From the NCBI GenBank assembly GCA_012270995.1, contig JAAXHG010000083.1, positions 1 to 32,272 on the forward strand: a stretch of DNA of 32,272 nt, in the 5' to 3' direction. The notes under the pieces were generated by a model. It ran no database searches and was not told the origin of the DNA. It was given only the letters and a program-made list of their open reading frames with translations. The DNA is from Vicinamibacteraceae bacterium (lineage in GTDB: Bacteria; Acidobacteriota; Thermoanaerobaculia; Multivoradales; Multivoraceae). Shown piece by piece: positions 16,141 through 23,434 of this stretch. Positions within the stretch are counted from its first letter, which is position 1. Each line of letters opens with the position of its first letter. The translations under genes were made by a program, and so were the position numbers.

Positions 16141-16668
16141 TCAGCGGAAACCGCGGCGGAGTTCGTTGCGGAACGTCCGAAAGTTCTTCTCGCCGTGCAG
16201 GCAGACGACGACGCGCTCCAGCTTCGTGCCGCCCTGGAGGTAGCGGTGGACCTCCGTCAGCAGGATGCGGGCGCAGCGGTCGACCGGGTAGCCGAACACG
16301 CCGGTGGAGATCGCCGGGATGGCGATCGTGCGCTGGCCGTTGCGGTCGGCGAGGGCGAGCGACGCCCTGACCGCGGCGGCGAGCTTGCGGTCCTCGTCGC
16401 CCTCGCCCATCCGGGGGCCGACGGCATGGATGACCTGCCTCGCCTTCAGCGTGCCGGCGCCGGTCATCACCGCGGTGCCGACCGGGGTGCCGCCGATCCG
16501 GTTGCACTCGTCCTGGATCGAAGCGCCGCCCTTCTCGCGGACGGCCCCCGCGACGCCGCCGCCAAGCTGAAGGTCCTCGTTGGCGGGATTGACGATCGCG
16601 TCGACTTCCAGCTCCGTAATGTCGCCCTCGATCAACTCGAGCAGCGTATCGTTCATCCTGACGGCCAC
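16141..16668 (-). CDS. Macrodomain protein (probable O-acetyl-ADP-ribose deacetylase)
   Basis: Macrodomains of this class bind ADP-ribose and commonly remove acetyl or ADP-ribosyl groups. The 175-residue product is a stand-alone domain with the ligand-binding signatures LIEGDITELEVDAIVNPANEDLQLGGGVAGAV and AIPAISTGVFGYPVD, of the TTHA0132/MacroD-like type. The D in GDITE and the glycine-rich loops that hold the diphosphate are present. The start is GTG 16668, supported by GGGAG six bases upstream. The in-frame ATG at 16656 has no such signal. It leads the unit that continues into the hypothetical gene and apgM. The cytosolic substrate is unknown. Confidence 0.92.
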   Translation of the reverse strand: MAVRMNDTLLELIEGDITELEVDAIVNPANEDLQLGGGVAGAVREKGGASIQDECNRIGGTPVGTAVMTGAGTLKARQVIHAVGPRMGEGDEDRKLAAAVRASLALADRNGQRTIAIPAISTGVFGYPVDRCARILLTEVHRYLQGGTKLERVVVCLHGEKNFRTFRNELRRGFR

Positions 16669-16829
16669 AACCTACTCCCAAACTGCCCGCCGAAGGCCGC
16701 ACCGACCCCTACGTTCAGCGGCCCGCGGAGCGACGGATTTGCAGAACTGTCGAAGCGCGGCGATTCTATCCCACAGATGAGGATCCCGTGTCACAGCGCC
16801 TCTCGGCACCTTCTCGGCACCGCCTCTAG
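16669..16829. other. Intergenic region upstream of the macrodomain operon
   Basis: These 161 bases hold the probable promoter of the macrodomain-apgM unit and the 3' flank of the GNAT gene. A short direct repeat (CTCGGCACC twice near 16802-16821) is visible. No palindrome of the main family and no clear promoter boxes were identified. Confidence 0.35.
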
Positions 16830-18209
16830 CTAGAACAGGTCGCTGTCGCCCTTCGTGTAGTAGCCCCGGCGGAGCAGCGAGACGGCATCGCCGCGGACGA
16901 AGGGCGCCAGACCGGTCACCAGCCCCTGCGGTTCGGGGCGACGGACCAGGCCGAGGGCGTCCAGTTCCCTTGACAACCAGCGCGGCCGGCCGCTGAACCA
17001 GCCGACGATCGGGAGTCCGGGCGCCCGAATCTTGTCGACCAGCGCGCGCAGGGCGGGCCGCTCGGCTGGATCGACCAGCGCATCGCCCCACTCCACGCGA
17101 TCGGGGAACCGCATCGCCGCCACCCACGCCGCCAGGCGTCCCCTCCGGTACGCGGCGATCAACTCGGGATCCTCGATCGGACAGTCGAGATAGCGCCAGC
17201 GCACGTACTCGGCCGAGCGCTCGACCAGCAGGCCGTAGCGGTCGCTCACGCGTTCGAACAGGGCATCGAACCCGGCGTCGATCCCGGAACGCTCCGTGAT
17301 CCGGCGCAGATCGTAGCGGCGGCCCAGCCTGGCGTAGCCGCCTAGCCGGGCCGCGGCCGGCAGTTCGCGGTAGGGCACGTCCTCGACCTGCCGCACGTCC
17401 AGAAAGCGGTTCGAGAACCTCAGGATGTTGCCCGTGTTGAAGCCGTAGTTGAACGCGACCCGGCCCTTGCACTGCACCAGATAGAAGTACCTCGCCGACC
17501 GCGCGAGCAGACTGGTCGGGCCCCGCCCCACGCCACGGGCGCTTGGGCGCGTCATCGTGTCGCCGACCTGGTGGCTCGCGGCCGGGCTCGTCGGCGGCAG
17601 GCCCCGCCACCGCACCGGGTACGCACAGTACTGGCAGACGAGTTGTCCGCCGGGCGAGAACGCGAGCGAGATCCGGGGACCGCCCCACGGGTTGTCGGCG
17701 TACCTCCAAGTCCACTCCTCCAGGCTGAGGTCCCGCCCGAAGCTCACCTGGAACAGCTCGAGGATCGCCTCCTCGTCCCCCGGCCGGTAGCCGCGCAGGC
17801 TGTAACCGTCGCGCCGCGCGCGCACGACGCGAAACGGCGGCGCGGCCTCGTGCCCCGCGACAGGCTCCGGCAGGCCGGCGCGTTCGGCGACCGGCCGGAA
17901 CCCCCCCTCCAGCAGATCCACGATCAGCCGGTCGTAGCCGCTCGGCCCGGACTCGCAGGCGCCGGCGTCGTACGCCCAGCCGACCACCACCTCGTCCGGA
18001 AGGTCCTCCACAGCGCCAACGGTCTCTGCGCCAACGACGAGCCGCAGGCCCCGCGCCCTGATTGCCGAGACCCCGCCCCGGGGCAGCACGCCCTCGACCG
18101 CCTGGTCGAGACCGCCTTCCGGCGCCAACCCCGCACGGCGGCGTTCGAGGCAACGCTGCCACGCCTCAACCGCCGCGGTGGCCGTCTCCGCGCCGCGCTC
18201 CGCGTTCAC
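16830..18209 (-). CDS. GNAT-like acyltransferase of a polysaccharide locus
   Basis: The 459-residue product looks like the GNAT-fold proteins often found in exopolysaccharide and surface-glycan clusters. An N-terminal part begins VNAERGAET. From about residue 140 there is an acetyltransferase-like segment (YSLRGYRPGDEEAILELFQVSFGRDLSLEEWTWRYADNPWG, then ISLAFSPGGQLVCQYCAYPV). A second half with RYLDCPIEDPELIAAYRRG and VAAMRFPDRVEWGDALVD resembles a repeat of the same fold. The start is GTG 18209, overlapping the glycosyltransferase stop as GTGA. The longer open frame upstream is a shadow of that gene. Cytosolic modification of a sugar precursor is the likely role. The acyl donor and acceptor cannot be read from sequence. 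Confidence 0.7.
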   Translation of the reverse strand: MNAERGAETATAAVEAWQRCLERRRAGLAPEGGLDQAVEGVLPRGGVSAIRARGLRLVVGAETVGAVEDLPDEVVVGWAYDAGACESGPSGYDRLIVDLLEGGFRPVAERAGLPEPVAGHEAAPPFRVVRARRDGYSLRGYRPGDEEAILELFQVSFGRDLSLEEWTWRYADNPWGGPRISLAFSPGGQLVCQYCAYPVRWRGLPPTSPAASHQVGDTMTRPSARGVGRGPTSLLARSARYFYLVQCKGRVAFNYGFNTGNILRFSNRFLDVRQVEDVPYRELPAAARLGGYARLGRRYDLRRITERSGIDAGFDALFERVSDRYGLLVERSAEYVRWRYLDCPIEDPELIAAYRRGRLAAWVAAMRFPDRVEWGDALVDPAERPALRALVDKIRAPGLPIVGWFSGRPRWLSRELDALGLVRRPEPQGLVTGLAPFVRGDAVSLLRRGYYTKGDSDLF

Positions 18210-19306
18210 GACGTCGATGCTACTTGCCCCCTCAGATCGCGGCAGCCCGCGTCGCTCACGCGAACCCACAGCTCCGAGCGAGCCTCCCGGACCACCGCGG
18301 CCGGGAGATCGAAGTCGGCCGGCGCGTCCGCGCCGAGGCGGCAACCGGCCGCCGGGACGCCCAGCGGCAGGGGAGTGACCTCGATCCACGCCTCGCCGCC
18401 CACAGGCGCGTCCGGCAGCGCCGGTGGATCGGCGAAGCGCCGGGGCAGGCGCTCGATCACCCGGAGCAGCGCCGCGAACCAGGCGCCGTAGCGGCGACGG
18501 CGGAAGCGCTTCATCGACTCCTCGAACCACGGTTGGGCTCGAGGCTCGCGCTGCGCGCTCTGGTCGTAGGCATGCACCGCGCGCGCCGCCGGCGCCAGCA
18601 CCGCCCGCGCGCCCTTCGTCCGCGCCCGCAGCAGCCAGTCGGTCTCCTCGAAGTAAAGCCGGAAGCCCTCGTCGAACGGCCCGACCCGGCGCCAGCAGTC
18701 CGTTGTCATGGCGAGAAGGGCGCCGGTCAGCTCGAAGCAGGGCATCGCCTCGCTGGCCGACCAGAAGGCGCGAGCGCGGCGCCGCCAGCGCCGGCGGTAC
18801 GAGCGGCCCCAGTGCTTCGACCGCTCGGCGCAGACCGCGTCGAGCTCGGCGGCACGCGTGCGCACCTGCTGCGGCGGCAGCATCAGCCGCCCGCCCCGGT
18901 CCCAGAACAGCCGCGGACCGGCGATGTCGGCCTCGCGCAGCGCCTCGACGAGCGCCCGCAAACAGCCCGGCACGACGATGACGTCCGCGTTCATCACCAG
19001 CAGCACGTTGCCCGACGGCGCGCGGGCACCGAGATTCACCCCGCCGGCGTAACCCAGGTTGGAGGAAGGCTCGATGACCAACGTCCCGAGCTCCCCGGCG
19101 TCGAGCCGCTCTTCCGGCGACGCCGAGGCCGCCCCATTGTCCACCACGACGACCTGGACCCTCAGGCCCGCGTTCCGCGCGTCCGCCTGGAGGGCTTCGA
19201 CCGAAGCCGCGAGGAAGTCCGGCGTCCGGTAGTGGACGATGACCGCCGTGATCGTCGGATCGCCCGGCGCGGGGTCGGGAAGCCGCTCGTCCGATTCAGA
19301 TTTCAT
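18206..19306 (-). CDS. GT2-family glycosyltransferase
   Basis: The 366-residue product is an inverting GT-A fold glycosyltransferase related to rhamnosyltransferases and WcaA-like enzymes. Visible motifs are ITAVIVHYRTPDFLAASVEAL, VVVVDNGAAS and NLGYAGGVNLG. The metal-binding region is VLLVMNADVIV (a variant of the usual NPD), followed by GALLAMTTDCWRRVGPFDEGFRLYFEETDW, where the EETDW stretch holds the catalytic base. About 90 residues at the C-terminus are beta-rich and not part of the core. The start ATG 19306 overlaps the permease stop by 11 bases and the stop overlaps the GNAT gene, so the three are translated from one message. It probably adds a sugar to a surface glycan at the inner face of the membrane. 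Confidence 0.92.
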   Translation of the reverse strand: MKSESDERLPDPAPGDPTITAVIVHYRTPDFLAASVEALQADARNAGLRVQVVVVDNGAASASPEERLDAGELGTLVIEPSSNLGYAGGVNLGARAPSGNVLLVMNADVIVVPGCLRALVEALREADIAGPRLFWDRGGRLMLPPQQVRTRAAELDAVCAERSKHWGRSYRRRWRRRARAFWSASEAMPCFELTGALLAMTTDCWRRVGPFDEGFRLYFEETDWLLRARTKGARAVLAPAARAVHAYDQSAQREPRAQPWFEESMKRFRRRRYGAWFAALLRVIERLPRRFADPPALPDAPVGGEAWIEVTPLPLGVPAAGCRLGADAPADFDLPAAVVREARSELWVRVSDAGCRDLRGQVASTS

Positions 19307-20093
19307 CCGCCAAGCCGTCCTTCAACCGCGCGAACAGCGCCCCGCCGAGGACCACGGCCCCGGCCGCTGCGGCGATCAGCGGAACCAGGCTGACCCGAAG
19401 CCCCCCGCCGAGGAACGCGGAGCGGTAGAGGTAGACCAGGCCCGTCAGCGGGTTGAGCTCCAGCAACTGCCGAACCCACTCTTTCTCGGTGAAGTTCATC
19501 GAGTAGATGATCGGCGTGACGTAGAACCACGTGTTCAGGACCAGACCCGTCGCCTGGGCGATGTCGCGGAAGTAGACGTTCGCTCCCGCCAGACCCAGGC
19601 CGAGGCCGAAGGTCAGCGCCGCCTGCAGCACCACGGCGACCAGCAGCAACGGAAGGCTGGCCGCGGACAGTTCGCCGATCACGGCCAAAACGACGATGAA
19701 CGCCAGGGCGCCGACCCCGGAGTGGAGCAACGCGCCGAGGACCAGGGAAGCCACCAGGAGCTCGGCCGGCAGGAGCATCTTCTTGACCAGGTCGGCGCTG
19801 TCCGTGACCGCCGACGCCGAGCGGCTCAGCCCCTCGTGGATCGCGAACCAGGGCAGCAGGCCGCAGAACAGGAAGACGGCGAATCTCTCCGTCTGCTCCC
19901 CCTCGAACGGCAGGCGGACCACGACCGAGAAGACGAACGTGAACAGCGCGAGCTGCCACAGCGGGTTGACCAGCGACCACAGGAGACCCAGCATCGAGCC
20001 CGCGTAGCGCGACCTGAGGTTCCGCACGACCAACTCGCGTAGCAGGAACAGGGACTGGCGCGCGCGACGGCCGCCGAGCGGGACGTCAACCAC
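19296..20093 (-). CDS. ABC-2 type polysaccharide exporter permease (Wzm/TagG/KpsM-like)
   Basis: This inner-membrane subunit belongs to an ABC transporter that moves polysaccharide or polyol-phosphate polymers out of the cytoplasm. It shows the family N-terminal amphipathic motif LVVRNLRSRYAGSMLGLLWSLVNPLWQLA and about six membrane segments (for example LFTFVFSVVVRLPF and SLPLLLVAVVLQAALTFGLGLGLA). The conserved ANVYFRDIAQATGLVLNTWFYVTPIIYS and LNPLTGLVYLYRSAFLG stretches follow. GTG 20093 is preferred because the longer form from ATG 20153 would overlap the coiled-coil gene by 50 bases. With GTG the gap is ten bases. The ATP-binding partner normally next to such a gene is not in this window. 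Confidence 0.92.
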   Translation of the reverse strand: MVDVPLGGRRARQSLFLLRELVVRNLRSRYAGSMLGLLWSLVNPLWQLALFTFVFSVVVRLPFEGEQTERFAVFLFCGLLPWFAIHEGLSRSASAVTDSADLVKKMLLPAELLVASLVLGALLHSGVGALAFIVVLAVIGELSAASLPLLLVAVVLQAALTFGLGLGLAGANVYFRDIAQATGLVLNTWFYVTPIIYSMNFTEKEWVRQLLELNPLTGLVYLYRSAFLGGGLRVSLVPLIAAAAGAVVLGGALFARLKDGLADEI

Positions 20094-20103
20094 GGGGCGG
20101 CCG

Positions 20104-20403
20104 TCAGTTGAGGAAGAACCGGTCGAGGGCGGTGAAGATCGCAAGCAGCGCACCCATTGCCATCGCCATGCGCCACGTCAAATCGGCGCGGGCCCTCTCT
20201 ATCTCGGCGCGCAGCTCGGCGATGTCCGACTGCGTAGCCGACCGCAGCTCGCCGATGTCCTCCTTGGTGGCGACTCCCTGGAAGACCGCGACGCGAATCG
20301 TCTCGGTGACGGCTTCGGCCTGGGAACTCCCCATGCCGGCCTTCTCCAGGTTGCGGACGGCCGCGAGGGTGTCGAACGTGGCGACGCTCATCGGTTCACT
20401 CAT
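20104..20403 (-). CDS. Small coiled-coil membrane protein (DUF1640-like)
   Basis: The 99-residue product starts at ATG 20403 and resembles short bacterial relatives of the DUF1640/CCDC90 family. It has an N-terminal FDTLAAVRNLEKAGMGSSQAEAVTETI segment and an ATKEDI stretch. A heptad-like coiled coil with SDIAELRAEIERARADLTWR follows. The C-terminal membrane helix is MAMAMGALLAIFTALDRFF. The orientation expected is a coiled coil on one side of the inner membrane with a C-terminal anchor. The gene is first in the row leading into the ABC permease, so it may be co-transcribed with it. A functional link to glycan export is only positional. Confidence 0.78.
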   Translation of the reverse strand: MSEPMSVATFDTLAAVRNLEKAGMGSSQAEAVTETIRVAVFQGVATKEDIGELRSATQSDIAELRAEIERARADLTWRMAMAMGALLAIFTALDRFFLN

Positions 20404-20572
20404 CGTACCGGAAGGGTCGGCGGGTCAGCGCGATCGCAGCCGTCCCCATGGACAAGGACGAGAAAGGGGCGCTGGTTCTTGTGCCGGCCGGCGAATGCCG
20501 GTGCGATGCGGACCCGCGAGAGCTGCCCGGCGTTCCGGCTGTAGCTGGCCGGCGCCCGAGCGCCGAGACTCT
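20404..20572. other. Intergenic region with a degenerate palindrome
   Basis: These 169 bases lie between two leftward genes. A weak relative of the palindrome family (GTGCCGGCCGGC, then GCCGGTGC) lies at 20481-20503. No open frame with coding character and no clear promoter was seen, although one for the glycan unit should be here. Confidence 0.35.
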
Positions 20573-21599
20573 CTAAGGGCAGACCACGCGGATCTTGCGC
20601 TCCGCCGCGATATTGCCCCCCGGGTTCTCGGCAATGGAGGGGGTGACCTGGTTCGGTGAGGTCGCGTCGGCCGTAACCGTGATCTCGGCCGAATAGCTCG
20701 CCGGCGATGCGGCGCTCGTGCTGCCGTAGCTCGCGTCCGGCGTGAAGTGGCCGCTGCCGTTCCCCCAGAGGTCGAACGTCACGACCACCGAGGTGCCCGC
20801 GGCCGTACCGACGCGGCTACGCGGGCGGTGGAAGGCACGCTGAGCGCCGTTCCACCCGCGTGTCCCAGATTCGCCATTCCGGCCGCGTCGGTCGTGTAGT
20901 GGCCGCTGCCGTTCCCCCAGAGGCTGAACGTCACCGTGGCCGAGGTGCCCGGGGCACCCGGGCGGGTGATGCTTCCCCCGTTCGGACCCAGGGCCGCGAT
21001 CACGGTTCCTCCGTCGCCGAGCATGCAGTTCGTGGTTTTCCGCGCGGTCCCGGTGTGGCCGCATGTGTTCACCGGAACCGGGTCCATCTCCGGCACCGCC
21101 AGGATGGTCGACAGAATGCCGACGCGGCCGGAGGCGGTTTCCTTGAGCAGGACCGCGCCCTTGCCCGCCGTCATCGTGACGCCGGGGCCGGCGCTGGTGA
21201 TCTCCGTGGTCTCGTTGTCGAGAACGTCGAGGCTGACCAGGGAGCCCACGGCCGAGTTCGTCTCGTCCGTGATCCAGTGCCAGCCGCCATCCGTGATGGG
21301 ACCGAGCTGCAGGCTGTCGTTCTCGCCGGCCGAGCCGCAGGCGAGGTTATTGTCCATGCTGAACAGCATGGCGACGACGCCGTCGTCGCTGGCCTCGAGT
21401 TCGCCCGACCTGGTGACGCCGCCGCAGGTGGCGACGTAGGTCACCGCGTCGGCGCCGTCGGCCGTGGCAATCAGTCCGCCGTCGCCCAGGTGACGGACAC
21501 CTCGTGGGTGCAGGCCTCGCAGGTGACAGTCTGACCGAAGGCCACCGCCGGAATCGCGCACAAAGCGAGCGCGATCGTGATGTGCTTCATCAGCTTCAT
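20573..21599 (-). pseudogene. Secreted beta-repeat protein gene split by two frameshifts
   Basis: The gene begins at ATG 21599 with AAGGAG upstream and a signal peptide (MKLMKHITIALALCAIPAVAFGQ). It reads on through TVTCEACTHEVSVTW, but that frame stops at 21471. Protein-like sequence continues in a second frame from about 21490 (GDGGLIATADGADAVTYVATCGG, SMDNNLACGSAGENDSLQLG, TATVTFSLWGNGSGHYT region). Near 20810-20830 it moves to a third frame (GTAAGTSVVVTFDLWGNGSGHF, then SYSAEITVTADA) and ends at TAG 20573. Joined together this is a secreted protein of about 340 residues with two copies of a TFxLWGNGSGHxTxDA motif. Two single-base indels in a real gene, or assembly errors, explain it. The family is unknown. 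Confidence 0.7.
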
Positions 21600-21711
21600 C
21601 AGTTTGTTTTCTCCTTGGGCGGCTCTTCGCCGCCGTTCGTTTCGGCCCGGCTGTCCATTGCCGGACCTGGAGTGAAGGGGTGTGAAAGGCAAATTATTGA
21701 GCGGATTGGAC
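21600..21711. other. Upstream region of the frameshifted secreted gene
   Basis: These 112 bases hold a Shine-Dalgarno (AAGGAG) for the gene starting at 21599 and are locally less GC-rich, with AATTATTGAGCG near 21691. That could be part of a promoter, but no convincing -35/-10 pair can be fixed by eye. Confidence 0.35.
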
Positions 21712-22932
21712 TTAGGGTCGGCCGGGAGAGTCCCAGGGGAGGTCCTCGGGGTTCTCTTCACCCGGGGCCGGTTCGGCCGGGCGGACGAAGCCCCGCTCCA
21801 GTGCCGGAAGCAGGGTGCGGGCGGCGGTTCCCTCGCGGTAGGCGCTCGTTTCCGGAGCCTCGAGGCGCCGGATGGCGGAGAAGTGGACCTTCTCGCCGGT
21901 CACCAGGGGCAGGCCGTCCTCGCGCCGCTCGCCGATTCGCCGGTCGTGGCGGCCCCAGAGCCGGTAGAGCAGACGCATCGAGTCGCCCTGGGGGCCGAGC
22001 TCGTCGGGTACTAAGCCGGCGCGGACGGCGCCTGGCTCCAGGCCCAGGCCGGCCGCGTGGGCCCTGGCCCACATCCACAGCAGGGCGCGGTCGGAGAGGG
22101 CGGTGTTCGGCCGCCCGCCGCCGACGTCGCTGTGAACGCCCGGGAACCAGAGCTGCTCCACCTGCTGGCCGGGCGCCGGCCGATTCGCCCACAGGGTGGG
22201 GGCGAAGGGGCGGCGGCCCTCGTCGATCGCCACCGCGTGACAGGCGTGCCGGATGTGGCGGTCGAGCCGCACGTCGTGGAAGCGGTGGCGGCGGGCGCCG
22301 ATCCAGTTCAGCCAGGTCACCGGTACGCCCAGGGCGCCGACCGTGTCCCAGACGCCGACGAAGTGGACCTCGCAGGGGGAACCCGGCGCGGCCGGTCCAC
22401 GCTGGCGGACTGCCGCGGGCGACGCGGCCGGCCCCGACCGATCGGCGGCGGCCGGGGACACGGCGAAGCTCTCGACGTGGCGCGCCGCCCGTTCGATGCG
22501 CTCGACGCCACGCGGCCGCCGGTAGATCGCCATGCCCTCAAGAGCGACGTCCGCCACGCCGATGCCGGCGGCGGCGCAACGCTCCGGGTCGGGAACGCCG
22601 CAGAGGCCCAGCAGCCCGGCCAGGCTGCGGGCGGTGTAGGCCCCGCGGCTGTAGCCGAACAGGAAGAGCCGGTCGCCGGCCCGGTAGTGCGAACTCAGCC
22701 AGACGTAGGCCAACTCCACGTTGCGGGCGAGACCCAGGCCCACGACCCCGCCGCGTACCCGGTCGAACCGCCCGGTGCCGACGCCGCGGTCGTAGTACCG
22801 GAGTTGCCGCGTGCCAGCCGCGGTTCGTGGCAGGAGCGCCTGGCTGGTCTTGACGACGTTCGTGGGCGACGCCGAATCGTCGCTGTTCCAGGTACCGTCG
22901 AAGCAGAGTGCGATGTTGCGCGGGCCGGCCAA
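21712..22932 (-). CDS. DUF2235 alpha/beta-hydrolase (Tle1-like phospholipase family)
   Basis: The 406-residue product begins with the DUF2235 signature NIALCFDGTWNSDD and carries the nucleophile elbow GYSRG (S95) in LFLFGYSRGAYTARSLAG. The downstream segments VHFVGVWDTVGALGVP, CHAVAIDEGRRPFAPTLW and QLWFPGVHSDVGGG supply the Asp and His of the triad. Several type VI secretion phospholipase effectors (Tle1) have this domain, but many DUF2235 proteins are stand-alone. No VgrG, PAAR, immunity or T6SS gene is seen here and there is no signal peptide. A cytoplasmic lipase or esterase role is therefore equally likely. The start is a TTG at 22932, the only one that keeps the full N-terminal motif. 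Shine-Dalgarno support is weak. Confidence 0.88.
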   Translation of the reverse strand: MAGPRNIALCFDGTWNSDDSASPTNVVKTSQALLPRTAAGTRQLRYYDRGVGTGRFDRVRGGVVGLGLARNVELAYVWLSSHYRAGDRLFLFGYSRGAYTARSLAGLLGLCGVPDPERCAAAGIGVADVALEGMAIYRRPRGVERIERAARHVESFAVSPAAADRSGPAASPAAVRQRGPAAPGSPCEVHFVGVWDTVGALGVPVTWLNWIGARRHRFHDVRLDRHIRHACHAVAIDEGRRPFAPTLWANRPAPGQQVEQLWFPGVHSDVGGGRPNTALSDRALLWMWARAHAAGLGLEPGAVRAGLVPDELGPQGDSMRLLYRLWGRHDRRIGERREDGLPLVTGEKVHFSAIRRLEAPETSAYREGTAARTLLPALERGFVRPAEPAPGEENPEDLPWDSPGRP

Positions 22933-22966
22933 ACAGGGACTTGGGTGCAGGCGGGGCCCGCAGAGC

Positions 22967-23302
22967 CTAGCCCATCCCGAACAGGTTCTGCATCTTCATC
23001 GCCAGACCCATGTCGCCGGCGATCCGCAGGCGGTCGCCCATGAAGGCGGTCATGCCGTCGAGCCGGCCGGAAGCGAGTTCGACGTAGTCGGCCGCCTCCA
23101 TCGAGATGGTCATCGTCGGCGCGTCGTGGGCGCCGTCGTGGACCATGCACGCGCCGTCCTTGATCGTGCAGTGCCAGACCCCGCCGGCGTCGCCGGAGAG
23201 GTCGAGCTGGATCGTGGCGTCGAGACCGGCGGCGGCGTCCGTGTTGAGACGGCTCGGCATCTGCGTGATGACCTCGTTGAGGGCGGCTGCGGTATCGGTC
23301 AT
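22967..23302 (-). CDS. SCP-2 sterol-transfer family protein
   Basis: The 111-residue product is a single SCP-2 domain: ATIQLDLSGDAGGVWHCTIKDGACMVHDG, DAPTMTISMEAADYVELASGRLDGMTAFMGDRLRIAGDMGLAMKM. SCP-2 domains hold a hydrophobic ligand such as a fatty acyl chain or sterol in a tunnel. Bacterial members are usually small cytoplasmic proteins of unknown ligand. ATG 23302 has GGAG eight bases upstream. It lies immediately upstream of the DUF2235 hydrolase (34-base gap) and may be co-transcribed with it, which would pair a lipid binder with a possible lipase. That link is inferred from position only. Confidence 0.9.
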   Translation of the reverse strand: MTDTAAALNEVITQMPSRLNTDAAAGLDATIQLDLSGDAGGVWHCTIKDGACMVHDGAHDAPTMTISMEAADYVELASGRLDGMTAFMGDRLRIAGDMGLAMKMQNLFGMG

Positions 23303-23434
23303 GGGGCGTTCTCCTGAGGGTTCGAATGCGTGGCGACGAGCCTACAGGGCCGGCCGCTCACTCTCCGAACAGATCGGGCAACCACTTCCTCGGGCCGTCT
23401 TTCGGGTTCTCTACACGCGCGCCGGCGCCCGGAG
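23303..23434. other. Intergenic region with a possible frameshifted coding tail
   Basis: These 132 bases lie between the SCP-2 gene and the stop of the S9 peptidase gene. On the minus strand a short open frame ending at TGA 23358 reads ENPKDGPRKWLPDLFGE, which looks like a natural protein C-terminus and is in a different frame from the peptidase. Confidence 0.4.

Noticed and set aside
21712..22932. Type VI secretion effector locus
   Set aside because: DUF2235 alone is not enough. No VgrG, PAAR, adaptor, immunity or structural gene is present.
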